From the NCBI GenBank assembly GCA_965277615.1, contig CBDIDG010000002.1:186001-250000 (forward strand): DNA of 64,000 nucleotides. Reading direction: 5' to 3'. Source of the DNA: Bog-532 sp965277615. GTDB taxonomy: Bacteria; Actinomycetota; Actinomycetes; Streptosporangiales; Streptosporangiaceae. Position 1 is the stretch's first letter, and the number at the start of each line of letters is the position of its first letter. The notes under the pieces are model-generated. The model made no database searches, was not told the DNA's origin, and worked only from the letters and a program-made list of their open reading frames with translations. This document shows, piece after piece, positions 49,824 to 58,613 of the stretch. A program made the translations under genes and the position numbers.

Positions 49824-50870
49824 TCACTCCGGCGTGATAACGACCTTCAGTGCTTCGTGGGCGGCGGCGTTGCCGAACACGTCGTAGGCCTCATTGATCT
49901 GGCCGAACGTGAACCGGTGGGTGCCCATCTTCTCGGCCGGGATGCGGCCGCTGGCCACCATCGTGAGCAGGGTCGGGATCGACACCGTGTCGACCAGGCC
50001 CATGGTCAGCGTGACGTTCTGGATCCACAGGTCCTGCAGGGGCAGCTCGACCGGGGCCCCGTGCACGCCGATGTTGGCGATGTGGCCGCCCGGCCGGACC
50101 AGCGACGCCGTCGTCTGCAGCGTCTCCGGGAAGCCGACCGCCTCGATGGCCACGTCCACCCCGAGACCGTCGGTCATATCGAGCACCCGGCGCTTGGTGT
50201 CCGGGCCGGCCTCGACGATGTCGGTCGCGCCGAACTCCAGCGCCGTACCCAGCCGGAACTTGTTCGTGTCGATGGCGATCACCTTGGACGCCCCCCACAG
50301 CCCGGTGGTGAGGATGGCCGACAGCCCCACCGCCCCGGCCCCGACCACGGCCACCGTGTCGCCCGGCCGCACCTGCCCGGCCAGCACGCCGACCTCGTAA
50401 CCGGTCGGCAGCGAGTCGGCCAGGAAGATGGCCTGCTCGTTGGTGACGTTCTCCGGCACCGTGTACAGGGAGGTGTCGGCGAACGGTACCCGGACCGACT
50501 CGGCCTGGGTCCCGTCGATCAGGTGACCGAAGATCCAGCCGATCCCGCCCACGGTCTGGCAGTGCGACGGCATGCCCCGCTGGCAGTAGGCGCACCGCCC
50601 GCACTTGGTGACGGCCGGCACCAGCACCCGGTCGCCCACCGCGAAGCCCTTGACGCTCTCTCCCACCGCGGTGACCGTGCCGACGGCCTCGTGCCCGAGG
50701 ACGCGCCCTTCGGTCACGGCGGGCACGTCGCCGTGCAGGATGTGCAGGTCGGTCCCGCAGATGGTGGTGGTGTCGACCCGCACCACCGCGTCGGTCGGTT
50801 CCTGGATCGCTGGATCGGGGACATCGCGCCAGTCCTTGCGACCCGGCCCGGAATAAACGAGTGCCTTCAT
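49824..50870 (-). CDS. Zinc-dependent alcohol dehydrogenase
   Basis: 348 residues from ATG 50870 with GGAGG close upstream. Catalytic zinc ligands lie in TICGTDLH and GRVLGHEAVG, structural-zinc cysteines in TKCGRCAYCQRGMPSHC, and the NAD loop is VVGAGAVGLSAIL with IAIDTNKFR. A medium-chain dehydrogenase of the Tdh/butanediol-dehydrogenase-like class. It oxidises an alcohol to aldehyde or ketone with NAD; the substrate is unknown. It is transcribed alone, away from the GH64-like gene. Confidence 0.88.
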   Translation of the reverse strand: MKALVYSGPGRKDWRDVPDPAIQEPTDAVVRVDTTTICGTDLHILHGDVPAVTEGRVLGHEAVGTVTAVGESVKGFAVGDRVLVPAVTKCGRCAYCQRGMPSHCQTVGGIGWIFGHLIDGTQAESVRVPFADTSLYTVPENVTNEQAIFLADSLPTGYEVGVLAGQVRPGDTVAVVGAGAVGLSAILTTGLWGASKVIAIDTNKFRLGTALEFGATDIVEAGPDTKRRVLDMTDGLGVDVAIEAVGFPETLQTTASLVRPGGHIANIGVHGAPVELPLQDLWIQNVTLTMGLVDTVSIPTLLTMVASGRIPAEKMGTHRFTFGQINEAYDVFGNAAAHEALKVVITPE

Positions 50871-50985
50871 CACGCCTCCATCGGCTGATCTGGCCCTGGT
50901 GCCGCCGGTAACGCTAAGCGCGGTTGGCAAAACTGGCTGTTTCATAATGAAACGGCGTATACGAAAGAATCCCGCCAGGATGACA

Positions 50986-51018
50986 GTGAGCGCGGTGGCC
51001 TGTCGCCACCGCGCTCAC
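50986..51018 (-). terminator. Hairpin terminator after GH64-like gene
   Basis: A 14-bp perfect stem, GTGAGCGCGGTGGC (50986-50999), pairs with 51005-51018 around a five-base loop, 45 bp beyond the stop of the minus-strand gene. Confidence 0.8.
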
Positions 51019-51063
51019 CAATTTCGGCTATTGGGGCCAGGTATTACCAGCCCACGGCCACTA

Positions 51064-53061
51064 CTACCAGCCCACGGCCACGACCATGTATTGCGGGTCG
51101 GTCACCGAGATGTCGGAGGACTGCCCGGCGTCGTCGTCGTAGGGGAACCCGTACTGCAGCCCGTTGATCGCGTTCTGGTGCCAGAACTGGGCGTAGTAGT
51201 TGGCCGGCGCCGCCTGGTAGAAGTTGGCCGGGTTGGACTGGCTCGCGGCCGGCAACTGCGCGACGTGCCGGTTCAGGCCCGCGCACAGGGTCGGGTTGGC
51301 CGACAGGGTGCCGCCGCAGCCGAAGATCTGCGCGGTCGAGTCGCTGCTGTCCCCGTTGGCCGCGGCGTAGCTGGTGAAGTAGCTGGCGTACGCGCCGCCG
51401 GTCTGGAACGCGGGGTCGTTGCCCGGCGAGGGGATGCCGTAGGGCGCGTTGTCCGTGGCCAGTTCCTTGAATTCGGTCGGTACCGAGTTCTCGAACCGCT
51501 GGAAGGTCGCGGTCCGGCTTTCCTGGAAGGTGGCGTAATTTTCGCCGACTTCCTGGTTGGAACCGTCCTTGCCGTGCAGCAGCAAGGCCAGTTTGAGCCC
51601 GAACCGGTCGACCCGCGTAGTGTCCACATTGATCGACGACGTGCCCACGGTGAACTCGATGAAGTCGTAATACGGGGCGTTGGGCGAGCCGAGGTAGAAG
51701 TACATCCGGCCCGCGGAATTGGCCGGCATGTCGATGTAGGGCTGCTGCGCGATCGACTCTTCCTGGCCGTTGAAGCTCCAGTACACCTGGCTGTCGGGGT
51801 ACTGGCCGTTGGTCTGGTTGACGATGGCCACCTCGAGCACCTTGGTCGCGGCCGGGATGGCGCTGGTGTTACCCCAGAACGACGCGGGCGGGGCGCCTGT
51901 GCCGGTGGTGCTGCCGCCGCCACCGCCGGTGGTCCCGCCGGTGGTGGTGTAGACCCCGAACTCCCACAGGCTGTAGCCGTACGGGGTGGCCCGGGCCGTG
52001 CCGTACATCCGCACGTACCGGCCGGTCCCGTTGACGCTCAGCGTCTGGTTGCCCCCGGTGCCGGTGGTGGTCGAGTAGATCGTGGTCCAGTTGGTTCCGT
52101 CCGCCGACGTCTGGATCTGGAACGCGGTCGCGTAGGCGGCCTCCCAGCCCAGCGTCACCTCGCAGATCGTCTGCGAGGTGCCCAGGTCGACCTGCAGCCA
52201 CTGCGGGTCGGAAAACGAGCTGGACCAGCGGGTGCCGGTGTTCCCGTCGACCGCGTTGGACGCCGGGTAGGCCGAGCTCTCCAGCGAGGACGCGGTGGCC
52301 GGGTGGTTCAGCGCGGCGTCGGTGGTGTTGCAGCTGGCGGTGGTGCTGCCGGAGGTGCCGTACACCTGGAACTCCCACAGGCTGTAGCCGTACGGGGTGG
52401 CCCGGGCCGTGCCGTACATCCGGATGTACCGGCCGGTCCCGCTGACGTTCAGCGTCTGCACGCCGCCGCTGCCGGTGGTGGTCGAGTAGATCGTGGTCCA
52501 GTTGGTGTTGTCCGTGGACGTCTGGATCTGGAACGCGGTCGCGTACGCGGCCTCCCAGTTCAGCACGACCTGGCTGATCGTCGCGCTGGCCCCCAGGTCG
52601 ACCTCCAGCCACTGGGGGTCGGAGAACGAGCTGGACCAGCGGGTGCCGGCGTTCCCGTCCACCGCGGCCGAGGCCGGGAACGAGGAATTCTCCAGCGATG
52701 ACGCGGTGGCCGTTTTACCCTGTGAGAGCAGGGTCGCGGTCGCCGCCGCGTCCCGCAGGTGCGTCGGGCGCGCGGCCTGCGCGCCACATCCGCTGGCCAC
52801 CAGCGCGAGCGCGAGCATCACGGCGCCGACGGCACCCAGCCGCCATCGACGCCAGCTGCCAGCCGGGGCACGGCCAGCTGGGGCGCGGCCAGCGGGGATA
52901 CTGCCAGCTGGGGCACGGCCAGCTGGAGTATTGCCAGTGGGGGTAAGGCCAGCCAGGGCACGGCCAGCCGGGGTATTGCTAGCGGGGGTACTGCCAGCGG
53001 CGGTACCGCCGGGTGACAGTGGCCTCCGGCGCCAGCCATGAACGAGCGGGATCGGCCTCAT
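51064..53061 (-). CDS. Secreted lipoprotein with two discoidin domains and a GH64-like beta-1,3-glucanase domain
   Basis: 665 residues from ATG 53061 (GGAAGG seven bases upstream). Residues 10-70 are AGRAPAGNTPAG-type repeats. A late signal helix, AVGAVMLALALVASGC, ends in a lipobox-like Cys. Two F5/8-type (CBM32) domains follow, each with ENSSFPASAAVDGN / RWSSSFSDPQWLEVDLG and ending GYSLWEFQVYG; they are near duplicates. After a Gly/Thr linker the C-terminal 260 residues (ASFWGNTSAIPAATKVLEVA, DRFGLKLALLLHG) resemble the GH64/thaumatin-like fold of laminaripentaose-producing glucanases. It probably binds and cuts fungal or plant beta-glucan. The GH64 call is tentative. Confidence 0.7.
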   Translation of the reverse strand: MRPIPLVHGWRRRPLSPGGTAAGSTPASNTPAGRALAGLTPTGNTPAGRAPAGSIPAGRAPAGRAPAGSWRRWRLGAVGAVMLALALVASGCGAQAARPTHLRDAAATATLLSQGKTATASSLENSSFPASAAVDGNAGTRWSSSFSDPQWLEVDLGASATISQVVLNWEAAYATAFQIQTSTDNTNWTTIYSTTTGSGGVQTLNVSGTGRYIRMYGTARATPYGYSLWEFQVYGTSGSTTASCNTTDAALNHPATASSLESSAYPASNAVDGNTGTRWSSSFSDPQWLQVDLGTSQTICEVTLGWEAAYATAFQIQTSADGTNWTTIYSTTTGTGGNQTLSVNGTGRYVRMYGTARATPYGYSLWEFGVYTTTGGTTGGGGGSTTGTGAPPASFWGNTSAIPAATKVLEVAIVNQTNGQYPDSQVYWSFNGQEESIAQQPYIDMPANSAGRMYFYLGSPNAPYYDFIEFTVGTSSINVDTTRVDRFGLKLALLLHGKDGSNQEVGENYATFQESRTATFQRFENSVPTEFKELATDNAPYGIPSPGNDPAFQTGGAYASYFTSYAAANGDSSDSTAQIFGCGGTLSANPTLCAGLNRHVAQLPAASQSNPANFYQAAPANYYAQFWHQNAINGLQYGFPYDDDAGQSSDISVTDPQYMVVAVGW
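52855..52995 (-). repeat. Degenerate 15-bp coding repeat
   Basis: About nine imperfect units like GCCAGCTGGGGCACG (plus strand) encode the APAGR and NTPAG blocks of the cytoplasmic N-terminus of the GH64-like lipoprotein. Confidence 0.8.
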
Positions 53062-54141
53062 CGACAATCCTTCCAGCCGGGTCGGCCGCCCCGCCACCAG
53101 CCAACCGCCCATTAAATAATTCCGGCATTAAATAAAGCCTTATTTTTTCCCGTAACTTAACGCCCAACCGTCGCGTCGTCAACCATTTGACGCAAATCTC
53201 TGTGAGTTCCTGAGCGAACCTGGCGCTCTCCCGGGCCCCCAATGTTCCCCCGTAAGCCCCAAGTTCCCCTCGGGCCACACGTTCCCCGCAAGTCCCAAAT
53301 CCCCCAGGCAACAGATACCCCTCAACCTGAAGTTCCCCACATACCCACTGAGCCACGTAGACACCGGAGCAACTCAAGCCACCCAGAAGCCAGGCTCCAC
53401 GAAGACCCCAGGCTCTCCGGAGACCCAGTGCCCCCGGAGGCCCCGGCGCCCCCCCGTCGCACCTGGCTCCACCCCAACGACCGGGCTGGTCATTACCGTG
53501 TTCAATTTCTGTCGTCAGGGCAGCAGAATTTGCACACGGTAATCCGGATCGGCGCTGGAGCCACCCCGGCTCCCGATGCACTAAGTCCCACGAGTCACGA
53601 GAAGCACGCGAGCCCCACGAGTCGCAAGGCGTCGGAGCCCCAGCGCCCCCCAGTCTGGAGCCGTCGTACCTCCCGGCCCCACTAGTCCCACCAGCCGTAA
53701 CAGGCACGTAAGCCTCACGAGTCGCACCAAGCCGTCGCAGGTGCCACGCCAGCCCCGGAGTCGCTATGCCCACCGGCACCGTGAGCCCCACAGTCGCAGC
53801 AACACCGAGTTCCCCGGAACCGCGGGACCAGCACGGCCCCGAACCCCACAAGTCACACCAAGGTCTCAGGAGCCACCGCACTCCCGTGGCTGGCCAAGTG
53901 GCCGAGCCCCGGCGACGCCTGAGCAGTGCACTCACCCGGGCCCCTATAGTCGGACCGGGCCGAGCCGTCGCTGCGGCCCCAGGAGAGCTCCCAGACCTCA
54001 CGCGCCCCACGAGCACGTGGCGTCCCGAGGCGGGCCAAGGGAATGTTCGGGAGTTATTCATTTTTAATGGACCGAACCGGGAGTCTTGAGGCAACGTTAT
54101 GGCAGCGAGTTTGACCGACGTGTGAAGGGTAAGAGGCAGCC
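53062..54141. other. 1.1-kb gene-poor region
   Basis: No supported gene. 53110-53160 is AT-rich promoter DNA of the GH64-like gene. 53240-53460 and 53560-53860 contain degenerate CCCACGAGTCGCAC-type words that also occur at 49703-49720. A dyad element lies at 53492-53543. The open frames give only low-complexity Gly/Arg/Trp or Pro/Arg/Ser translations. Confidence 0.65.
53492..53543. repeat. Dyad element, copy 2
   Basis: ATTACCGTGTTCAATTTCTG (53492-53511) and CAGAATTTGCACACGGTAAT (53524-53543) are inverted copies matching at 18 of 20 positions, with a 12-base loop. The core CGTGTGCAAA is shared with the element at 4812-4863. Confidence 0.6.
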
Positions 54142-54372
54142 GTGCGACGAAGCGGAAGGCTCAAGTCTCTGAAGCCGGGGACGCCCCAGTTCACGTTCGT
54201 GATGGGGCTGGTGTTCCTGCTGGCCGGCCTGGTCGAGCTCATCGGCGTGGTGTACGGCGCCCCGCACTGGGGCTGGATCGCGGTGGCCATCTGGCTCGCC
54301 GGTGGTGGCGCCCTCGTCGGCCTGGCCACCCTGCAGCTGCACCGCCACCCCGTCGCGCGCCTCCCCCTCTGA
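54142..54372 (+). CDS. Small two-helix membrane protein
   Basis: 76 residues from GTG 54142, with AAGAGG upstream. A basic start (RRSGRLKSLKPGTPQ) is followed by two helices (FVMGLVFLLAGLVELIGVVYG and GWIAVAIWLAGGGALVGLATL) and a short basic tail. No family is recognised. The good ribosome site and clean topology support it. It precedes the HAD gene by 65 bp on the same strand. Confidence 0.65.
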   Translation: MRRSGRLKSLKPGTPQFTFVMGLVFLLAGLVELIGVVYGAPHWGWIAVAIWLAGGGALVGLATLQLHRHPVARLPL

Positions 54373-54437
54373 ATCCCACCCCCTCTGAATCCCACTCGGA
54401 GCCGGGCCGGCGCCGGACCCCGATCGAGACGGCCCCG

Positions 54438-55091
54438 ATGATCGATGCGGTCGTCTTCGATGTGGGTGAGACGCTCCTCGATGAGACGAGCCAGCACGGG
54501 GCTTGGGCCGACTGGCTCGGCGTCCCGCGCCATACGTTCTCGGCCATGTTCGGCGCGATGGTGGCCACCGGCCGGGAGTTCCGCGACGCCCTCGAACAGT
54601 TCCAGCCCGGCTTCGACCTGGCCAACGAAGGCCGGCGGCGGTCCGCGGCCGGCCGCGATGACACGTTCACCGAGGCTGACCTGTACCCAGACGCGCGGCC
54701 CAGCCTGGCCGCGCTGCGGGACCTGGGCATCTGGGTCGGGATCGCCGGTAACCAGCCGTCCAGCGCCGGCGGCCTGCTGCGGGCCATGGACCTGCCCGCG
54801 GACCTGATCGCCACGTCCGAGGACTGGGGCGTGAACAAGCCGGATCCGCGGTTCTTCGAGGCGGTTATCGCCGCCGTCCCGTTCCCCGCGGACCGGGTCG
54901 CCTACGTCGGTGACCGGGTCGACAACGACATGAAGCCGGCCAAGGCGGCCGGCCTGCGCCCGATCTACCTGCGCCGGGGGCCCTGGGGCTACATCTGGGC
55001 CCACCACCCGGACCTGGCCACGACGGCCGACTGGCAGGTGGCGTCGCTGGCCGAGATACCGCCGCTGATCGCCGCGCTCAACCAGGGCTAG
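54438..55091 (+). CDS. HAD family hydrolase
   Basis: 217 residues. The first HAD motif is VVFDVGETLLDE: the nucleophile Asp is present, while the usual second Asp of DxDxT is Gly, as in many DVGxTL members. Motif II Thr/Ser is in GIAGNQPSS, motif III Lys in WGVNKPDPRFF and motif IV in VAYVGDRVDNDMKPA. A haloacid-dehalogenase-like phosphatase of unknown substrate. Its stop overlaps the end of the convergent ClpC-N protein gene. Confidence 0.85.
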   Translation: MIDAVVFDVGETLLDETSQHGAWADWLGVPRHTFSAMFGAMVATGREFRDALEQFQPGFDLANEGRRRSAAGRDDTFTEADLYPDARPSLAALRDLGIWVGIAGNQPSSAGGLLRAMDLPADLIATSEDWGVNKPDPRFFEAVIAAVPFPADRVAYVGDRVDNDMKPAKAAGLRPIYLRRGPWGYIWAHHPDLATTADWQVASLAEIPPLIAALNQG

Positions 55092-55666
55092 GCGCCACCC
55101 TCGTCCGGGTCGATCTGGTGGCGGCGGAGCAGCGCGCGGAGCCGGCTGATCTCCTCCCGCAGCGACTCCACCTCGGCCTGGACCGGCTCATCCGGCTCGC
55201 CGAGCACCTTGGCCACCTTGACCGTGGTCGGCATCTCCGGATGCAACCGGATGATCTCGGCCCGGGTGCTGTCCAGGTCCACGCCCAGTTCCCGCAGCGC
55301 CTGCGCCGTCGGGCCCTCGTCCTGCCGGATCAGGCCGAGCAGCAGGTGCTCGGTACCGATGTACGAGTCGCCGAGCTGCAGTGCCTCCCGCAGCGACAGT
55401 TCCAGGGTCTTCTTGGCCCCTGGGGTGAACGGGATATGCCCGGTCGGCGGAACCAGGCCCGCTTGCACGGTCAGGCCCAGCTGATCACGCACCCGGTCCT
55501 CGGTGATCCCCTGTTCGGTCAGCACGTGGACCGCCATCCCGCGGTCATCGCGCATCAGCGCCAGCAGGATGTGCTCGGGGCCGACGTAGGTGTAGCGCAG
55601 CGCGCGGGACTCCTCCTGAGCCTGGACGATCACCCGGCGCGCCCGGTCGGTGAACTTCTCGAACAT
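55088..55666 (-). CDS. Clp N-terminal domain protein (stand-alone ClpC N-domain)
   Basis: 192 residues from ATG 55666. It starts MFEKFTDRARRVIVQAQEES, nearly the ClpC N-terminus, and carries two Clp_N repeats (EHILLALMRDDRG... and EHLLLGLIRQDEGPTAQALRELGVD). A coiled C-terminus follows (VQAEVESLREEISRLRALL). There is no AAA+ module. Such proteins could act as adaptors or competitors for ClpC substrates or partner proteins; a role in regulating ClpC is inferred only from similarity. Confidence 0.85.
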   Translation of the reverse strand: MFEKFTDRARRVIVQAQEESRALRYTYVGPEHILLALMRDDRGMAVHVLTEQGITEDRVRDQLGLTVQAGLVPPTGHIPFTPGAKKTLELSLREALQLGDSYIGTEHLLLGLIRQDEGPTAQALRELGVDLDSTRAEIIRLHPEMPTTVKVAKVLGEPDEPVQAEVESLREEISRLRALLRRHQIDPDEGGA

Positions 55667-55725
55667 GCCGCATCGCCTTCCCGGCGTCGCCCGGATCGAG
55701 CTGGCGCTTCCGACGATACGCCGGG

Positions 55726-57147
55726 CTAGCCGCGGTTCGTGCCCCGCGAACGCAGGCCTGAACCAGCGGCCGCGAGCGCCGCGAGCGCCCCAGCCACGGC
55801 TTCGGCCGCCCAGGCGTGGTGGTAACCGGCCAGCGTGTGAGCCCCGGTCCCCAGCACGACGACCACCACCGCCACCCCGACCGCGCTGCCGACCTGGCGT
55901 GACATGTTGAGCACGGCGCTGCCGGTGGTGGCGCGATCGGGCGGAAGCGTGCCGGCCGCGGCGAACAGCGGAGCCTGGGTCAGCCCGGCCGAGATCCCGG
56001 CGACGATCATGCCGGGCAGGATCGCGGTCAGGTAGGCGGGTTGCGACGTGGTCAGGGTCAGCCAGATGGTCGCCGCGATGGCCATGCAGGACGTCCCGAC
56101 GACCGCGGGCCAGACCCGGCCGAACCGGCGGGCCAGCCGCCCGGCGTTGACCGCGAAAATCGCCGCCACGACCGGCCCGGGCATGATGCCCAGCCCAGCC
56201 CGCACCGCGCTGTAGTGCCACTCTTCCTGCAGGAACAGCGTGCCGTTGAGCAGGAAGATGGCGAAGCCCACGAAGAACAAGAACAGCGCGATCGTCGCGA
56301 ACGTGAACGGGCGGCTGATGAACAGGCCCTTCTCGATCAGGGCGTGCGGGTGCCGGATCGTCCGGTCCACGGTGAGAGCCGTAGCGACCACCGCGGCGGC
56401 CAGCAGCCCCACGGTCCGGCCACTGCTCCAGCCCCACTCGGGCCCCTCCACGGTGGCCAGGACGAGCAGGCTCACCGCGGCCAGCAGCAGCACGGCCGAT
56501 ACCCCGTCCGGCAGCCGGGCGCCCTTTTCCGCCCGGACCTCAGGCAGCAGCCGCCAGCCCGCGATCAGCGTGGCCACCCCGATCGGCACGTTGATCAGGA
56601 AGATCCAGCGCCAGTTCACCTCGACCAGCAGGCCACCGACCGGCGGGCCGGACGACCCGGCCACGGCCGCGACCCCGGCCCAGATGCCGACCACGGTGGC
56701 GTGCTGCCGCTTGGGGAACGACGGGTAGAGCAGGCCCAGTGACGTGGGCACGATCAGGGCCGCGCCGACGGCCTGCACGGCCCGGGCCGCGACCAGGAAC
56801 GGCAGCGACGGGGCGGCGGCGCAGGCGGCCGAGGCCAGCGTGAATACGGTCACCCCGACCAGCAGGAACCGCCGCCGGCCGAAGTGATCGGCCAGCCGCC
56901 CGGCCGGCACCAGCAGCGCCGCGAACACGATCGCGTAGGCGTTGAGCACCCAGGACAGCCCGCTCAGGCTGCCCCCGAACGACCGGCCGATGGCGGGCAC
57001 CGCGATGTTGACGATGAACAGATCCAGCTGGGCCATGAAGGCCACCGCGGCCAGCACGGCCAGGATCCGCCAGCGGTTGGCGTGACCCTCGTCCACGGTG
57101 GCGGGGGGTGGGCTGGCCGCACGATCGCCCGTCGCCGCCGTCGCCAT
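55726..57147 (-). CDS. MFS transporter, DHA2 family (14 helices)
   Basis: 473 residues. LDLFIVNIAVPAIGRSF (DHA2 motif D1), GRLADHFGRRRFLLVG (motif A), ALIVPTSLGLLYPSFP (motif C) and PVGGLLVEVNWRWIFLINVPIG. A multidrug exporter. It starts at ATG 57147, 17 bp from an HxlR-type operator-like site, and lies downstream of the HxlR regulator gene on the same strand, so the two may be co-transcribed and substrate-inducible. Confidence 0.88.
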   Translation of the reverse strand: MATAATGDRAASPPPATVDEGHANRWRILAVLAAVAFMAQLDLFIVNIAVPAIGRSFGGSLSGLSWVLNAYAIVFAALLVPAGRLADHFGRRRFLLVGVTVFTLASAACAAAPSLPFLVAARAVQAVGAALIVPTSLGLLYPSFPKRQHATVVGIWAGVAAVAGSSGPPVGGLLVEVNWRWIFLINVPIGVATLIAGWRLLPEVRAEKGARLPDGVSAVLLLAAVSLLVLATVEGPEWGWSSGRTVGLLAAAVVATALTVDRTIRHPHALIEKGLFISRPFTFATIALFLFFVGFAIFLLNGTLFLQEEWHYSAVRAGLGIMPGPVVAAIFAVNAGRLARRFGRVWPAVVGTSCMAIAATIWLTLTTSQPAYLTAILPGMIVAGISAGLTQAPLFAAAGTLPPDRATTGSAVLNMSRQVGSAVGVAVVVVVLGTGAHTLAGYHHAWAAEAVAGALAALAAAGSGLRSRGTNRG

Positions 57148-57164
57148 CGGACTCCTCAGTCTTA

Positions 57165-57175
57165 GTTCAATGAAT
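57165..57175. promoter_or_regulatory. Operator-like site upstream of MFS gene
   Basis: GTTCAATGAAT, 18 bp upstream of the MFS start, is a near copy of the site at 57785-57795 upstream of the HxlR gene. Confidence 0.5.
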
Positions 57176-57189
57176 GTACTGAGAGAACC

Positions 57190-57762
57190 CTAGCCGCCCG
57201 CACTGGTTCGGTCAATGAACTCTCGCGGGCTCCGCAGCCGAATGGCAGTGTTCAGAGGTTCCAGCAGCCGGTGCGGGGTGGCCAGGGCCTGGCTGACCGG
57301 ATCGGCCGGCGGCGGGAAGGCCAGCCCCGGCCCGGGCGCGACCACCAGGTCACTTACCGGGACGTCCAGACCGCACATCTCGCAGATGCCCGCGGTCGAC
57401 ACCAGCCCGTCGTCCGTTTCGTGCCGAAATACCCGCCGCGGCCCCTGGTCCGAGTAGTTCTCATCACCCCAGGCCAGCAGGGTGCGGATGGCCGGCCAGA
57501 GCGGCAGGCCCTTGCTGGTCAGCACGTACTCGGGGTGCCCGTGGCCGCCGTCGGCCCGGGCCAGCACGCCGGCCTCGGTCAGGGAGCTGAGCCGGTCGGA
57601 CAGCACCGCGCGCGGGATGTTCAGGTGGGCGGCGAAGTCGCCGAACCGGCGTACCCCGAAGAAGCTGTCCCGCAGGATCAGCAGGGTCCAGCGTTCGCCC
57701 ACGATCTCGAGCGCCCGGGCCAGCGAGCACTGCTGCCCGGCGTAGTCCTTTCCCAGTGGCAT
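57190..57762 (-). CDS. HxlR family winged-helix regulator
   Basis: 190 residues. The N-terminal HxlR domain has CSLARALEIVGERWTLLILRD, FFGVRRFGDFAAHLNIPRAVLSDRLSSLTEAGVL and EYVLTSKGLPLWPAI. A C-terminal extension carries a CxxC pair in AGICEMCGLDVPV, which might bind metal. It probably represses the adjacent MFS exporter and itself through the GTTCAWTGAAY motif seen before both genes. Confidence 0.87.
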   Translation of the reverse strand: MPLGKDYAGQQCSLARALEIVGERWTLLILRDSFFGVRRFGDFAAHLNIPRAVLSDRLSSLTEAGVLARADGGHGHPEYVLTSKGLPLWPAIRTLLAWGDENYSDQGPRRVFRHETDDGLVSTAGICEMCGLDVPVSDLVVAPGPGLAFPPPADPVSQALATPHRLLEPLNTAIRLRSPREFIDRTSAGG

Positions 57763-57784
57763 GCCGTCAGCATAACCCCTGGTG

Positions 57785-57795
57785 GTTCATTGAAC
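57785..57795. promoter_or_regulatory. Operator-like palindrome upstream of HxlR gene
   Basis: GTTCATTGAAC, a perfect 5-1-5 palindrome, 22 bp upstream of the HxlR start. Confidence 0.5.
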
Positions 57796-57836
57796 GAACT
57801 AGCGGCCGAGAGCTACGAGCTGCGAACCGCCCCTAA

Positions 57837-58598
57837 TTACCAGGTCTGTTCGGCCGCGCGGACCAAAAGCTCGTTGACGGCGACGCGGCGGTCGCGGGTC
57901 ACGATGTAGGCCACGGCGTCGGCGATGTCCTCCGGGCGCAGGGGCTCGATCTCCGCCGTCTGGCGCTCGGCCGCCGCCCGGACCTCATCGCGGTTGTGCG
58001 TGACGAGCTCGGTGTCCACGGTGCCGGGTTCGACCACGCTGACCCGGACGCGCTGGCTGATCAGCTCCTGGCGCAGCGATTCGGAGAACGCGGTCATCCC
58101 GAACTTGGTCAGCGCGTACACCCCGGCGCCGGGGCGGGCCACCCGGCCCGCGGTCGAGCTGATCGTGACCAGGTCGGCGACCCGGCGCGGGCCGTCCGCG
58201 GCCGCCGCGATCAGGTGCGGCAGCGCCGCGTGGACCACGGACAGCTGAGCCTGGATGTTCAGCGTGATCATCGTGTCCCAGTCCACGGCCGGGCTGGCCA
58301 GCGCGGGCCCGAGCAGCATGCCCCCGGCGTTGTTGACCACCGTGTCCAGCCGGCCGAGCTCATCGACCGTGCGCTGCACCGCGTTCCCGGCCTGCTCCCG
58401 CTCGGCCAGGTCGGTTTCTACGGCCAGTGCCCGTCCGCCGCCGTCCCTGATCTCGGCGGCCAGCTCCTCAAGGCGGTCCCGCCGCCGGGCGACCAGGGCC
58501 ACCGAAGCGCCCTCGGCCGCCAGTTGCCGGGCGGTGGCCCGCCCGATGCCGCTGCTCGCCCCGGTCACGAGGGCCACCGTGCCGTCAAGTGCCGCCAT
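57837..58598 (-). CDS. SDR family NAD(P)-dependent oxidoreductase
   Basis: 253 residues. ALVTGASSGIGRATARQLAAEG, NNAGG, VTISSTAG (Ser) and YALTKFGM (Tyr, Lys). The C-terminus (RPEDIADAVAYIVTRDRRVAVNELLVR) matches the YdfG-like serine/3-hydroxy acid dehydrogenase subgroup. Reduction of a small carbonyl or oxidation of a hydroxy acid is likely. It lies 15 bp downstream of the HAD gene on the same strand, so they probably form an operon. Confidence 0.87.
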   Translation of the reverse strand: MAALDGTVALVTGASSGIGRATARQLAAEGASVALVARRRDRLEELAAEIRDGGGRALAVETDLAEREQAGNAVQRTVDELGRLDTVVNNAGGMLLGPALASPAVDWDTMITLNIQAQLSVVHAALPHLIAAAADGPRRVADLVTISSTAGRVARPGAGVYALTKFGMTAFSESLRQELISQRVRVSVVEPGTVDTELVTHNRDEVRAAAERQTAEIEPLRPEDIADAVAYIVTRDRRVAVNELLVRAAEQTW

Positions 58599-58613
58599 GG
58601 GCCGCCTCCCGGG

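Noticed and set aside
52979..54094. 371-codon minus-strand frame in the gene-poor region
   Set aside because: The translation is low-complexity Gly/Trp/Arg/Leu repeats with no domain. It overlaps the start of the GH64-like gene in another frame and has no ribosome site.
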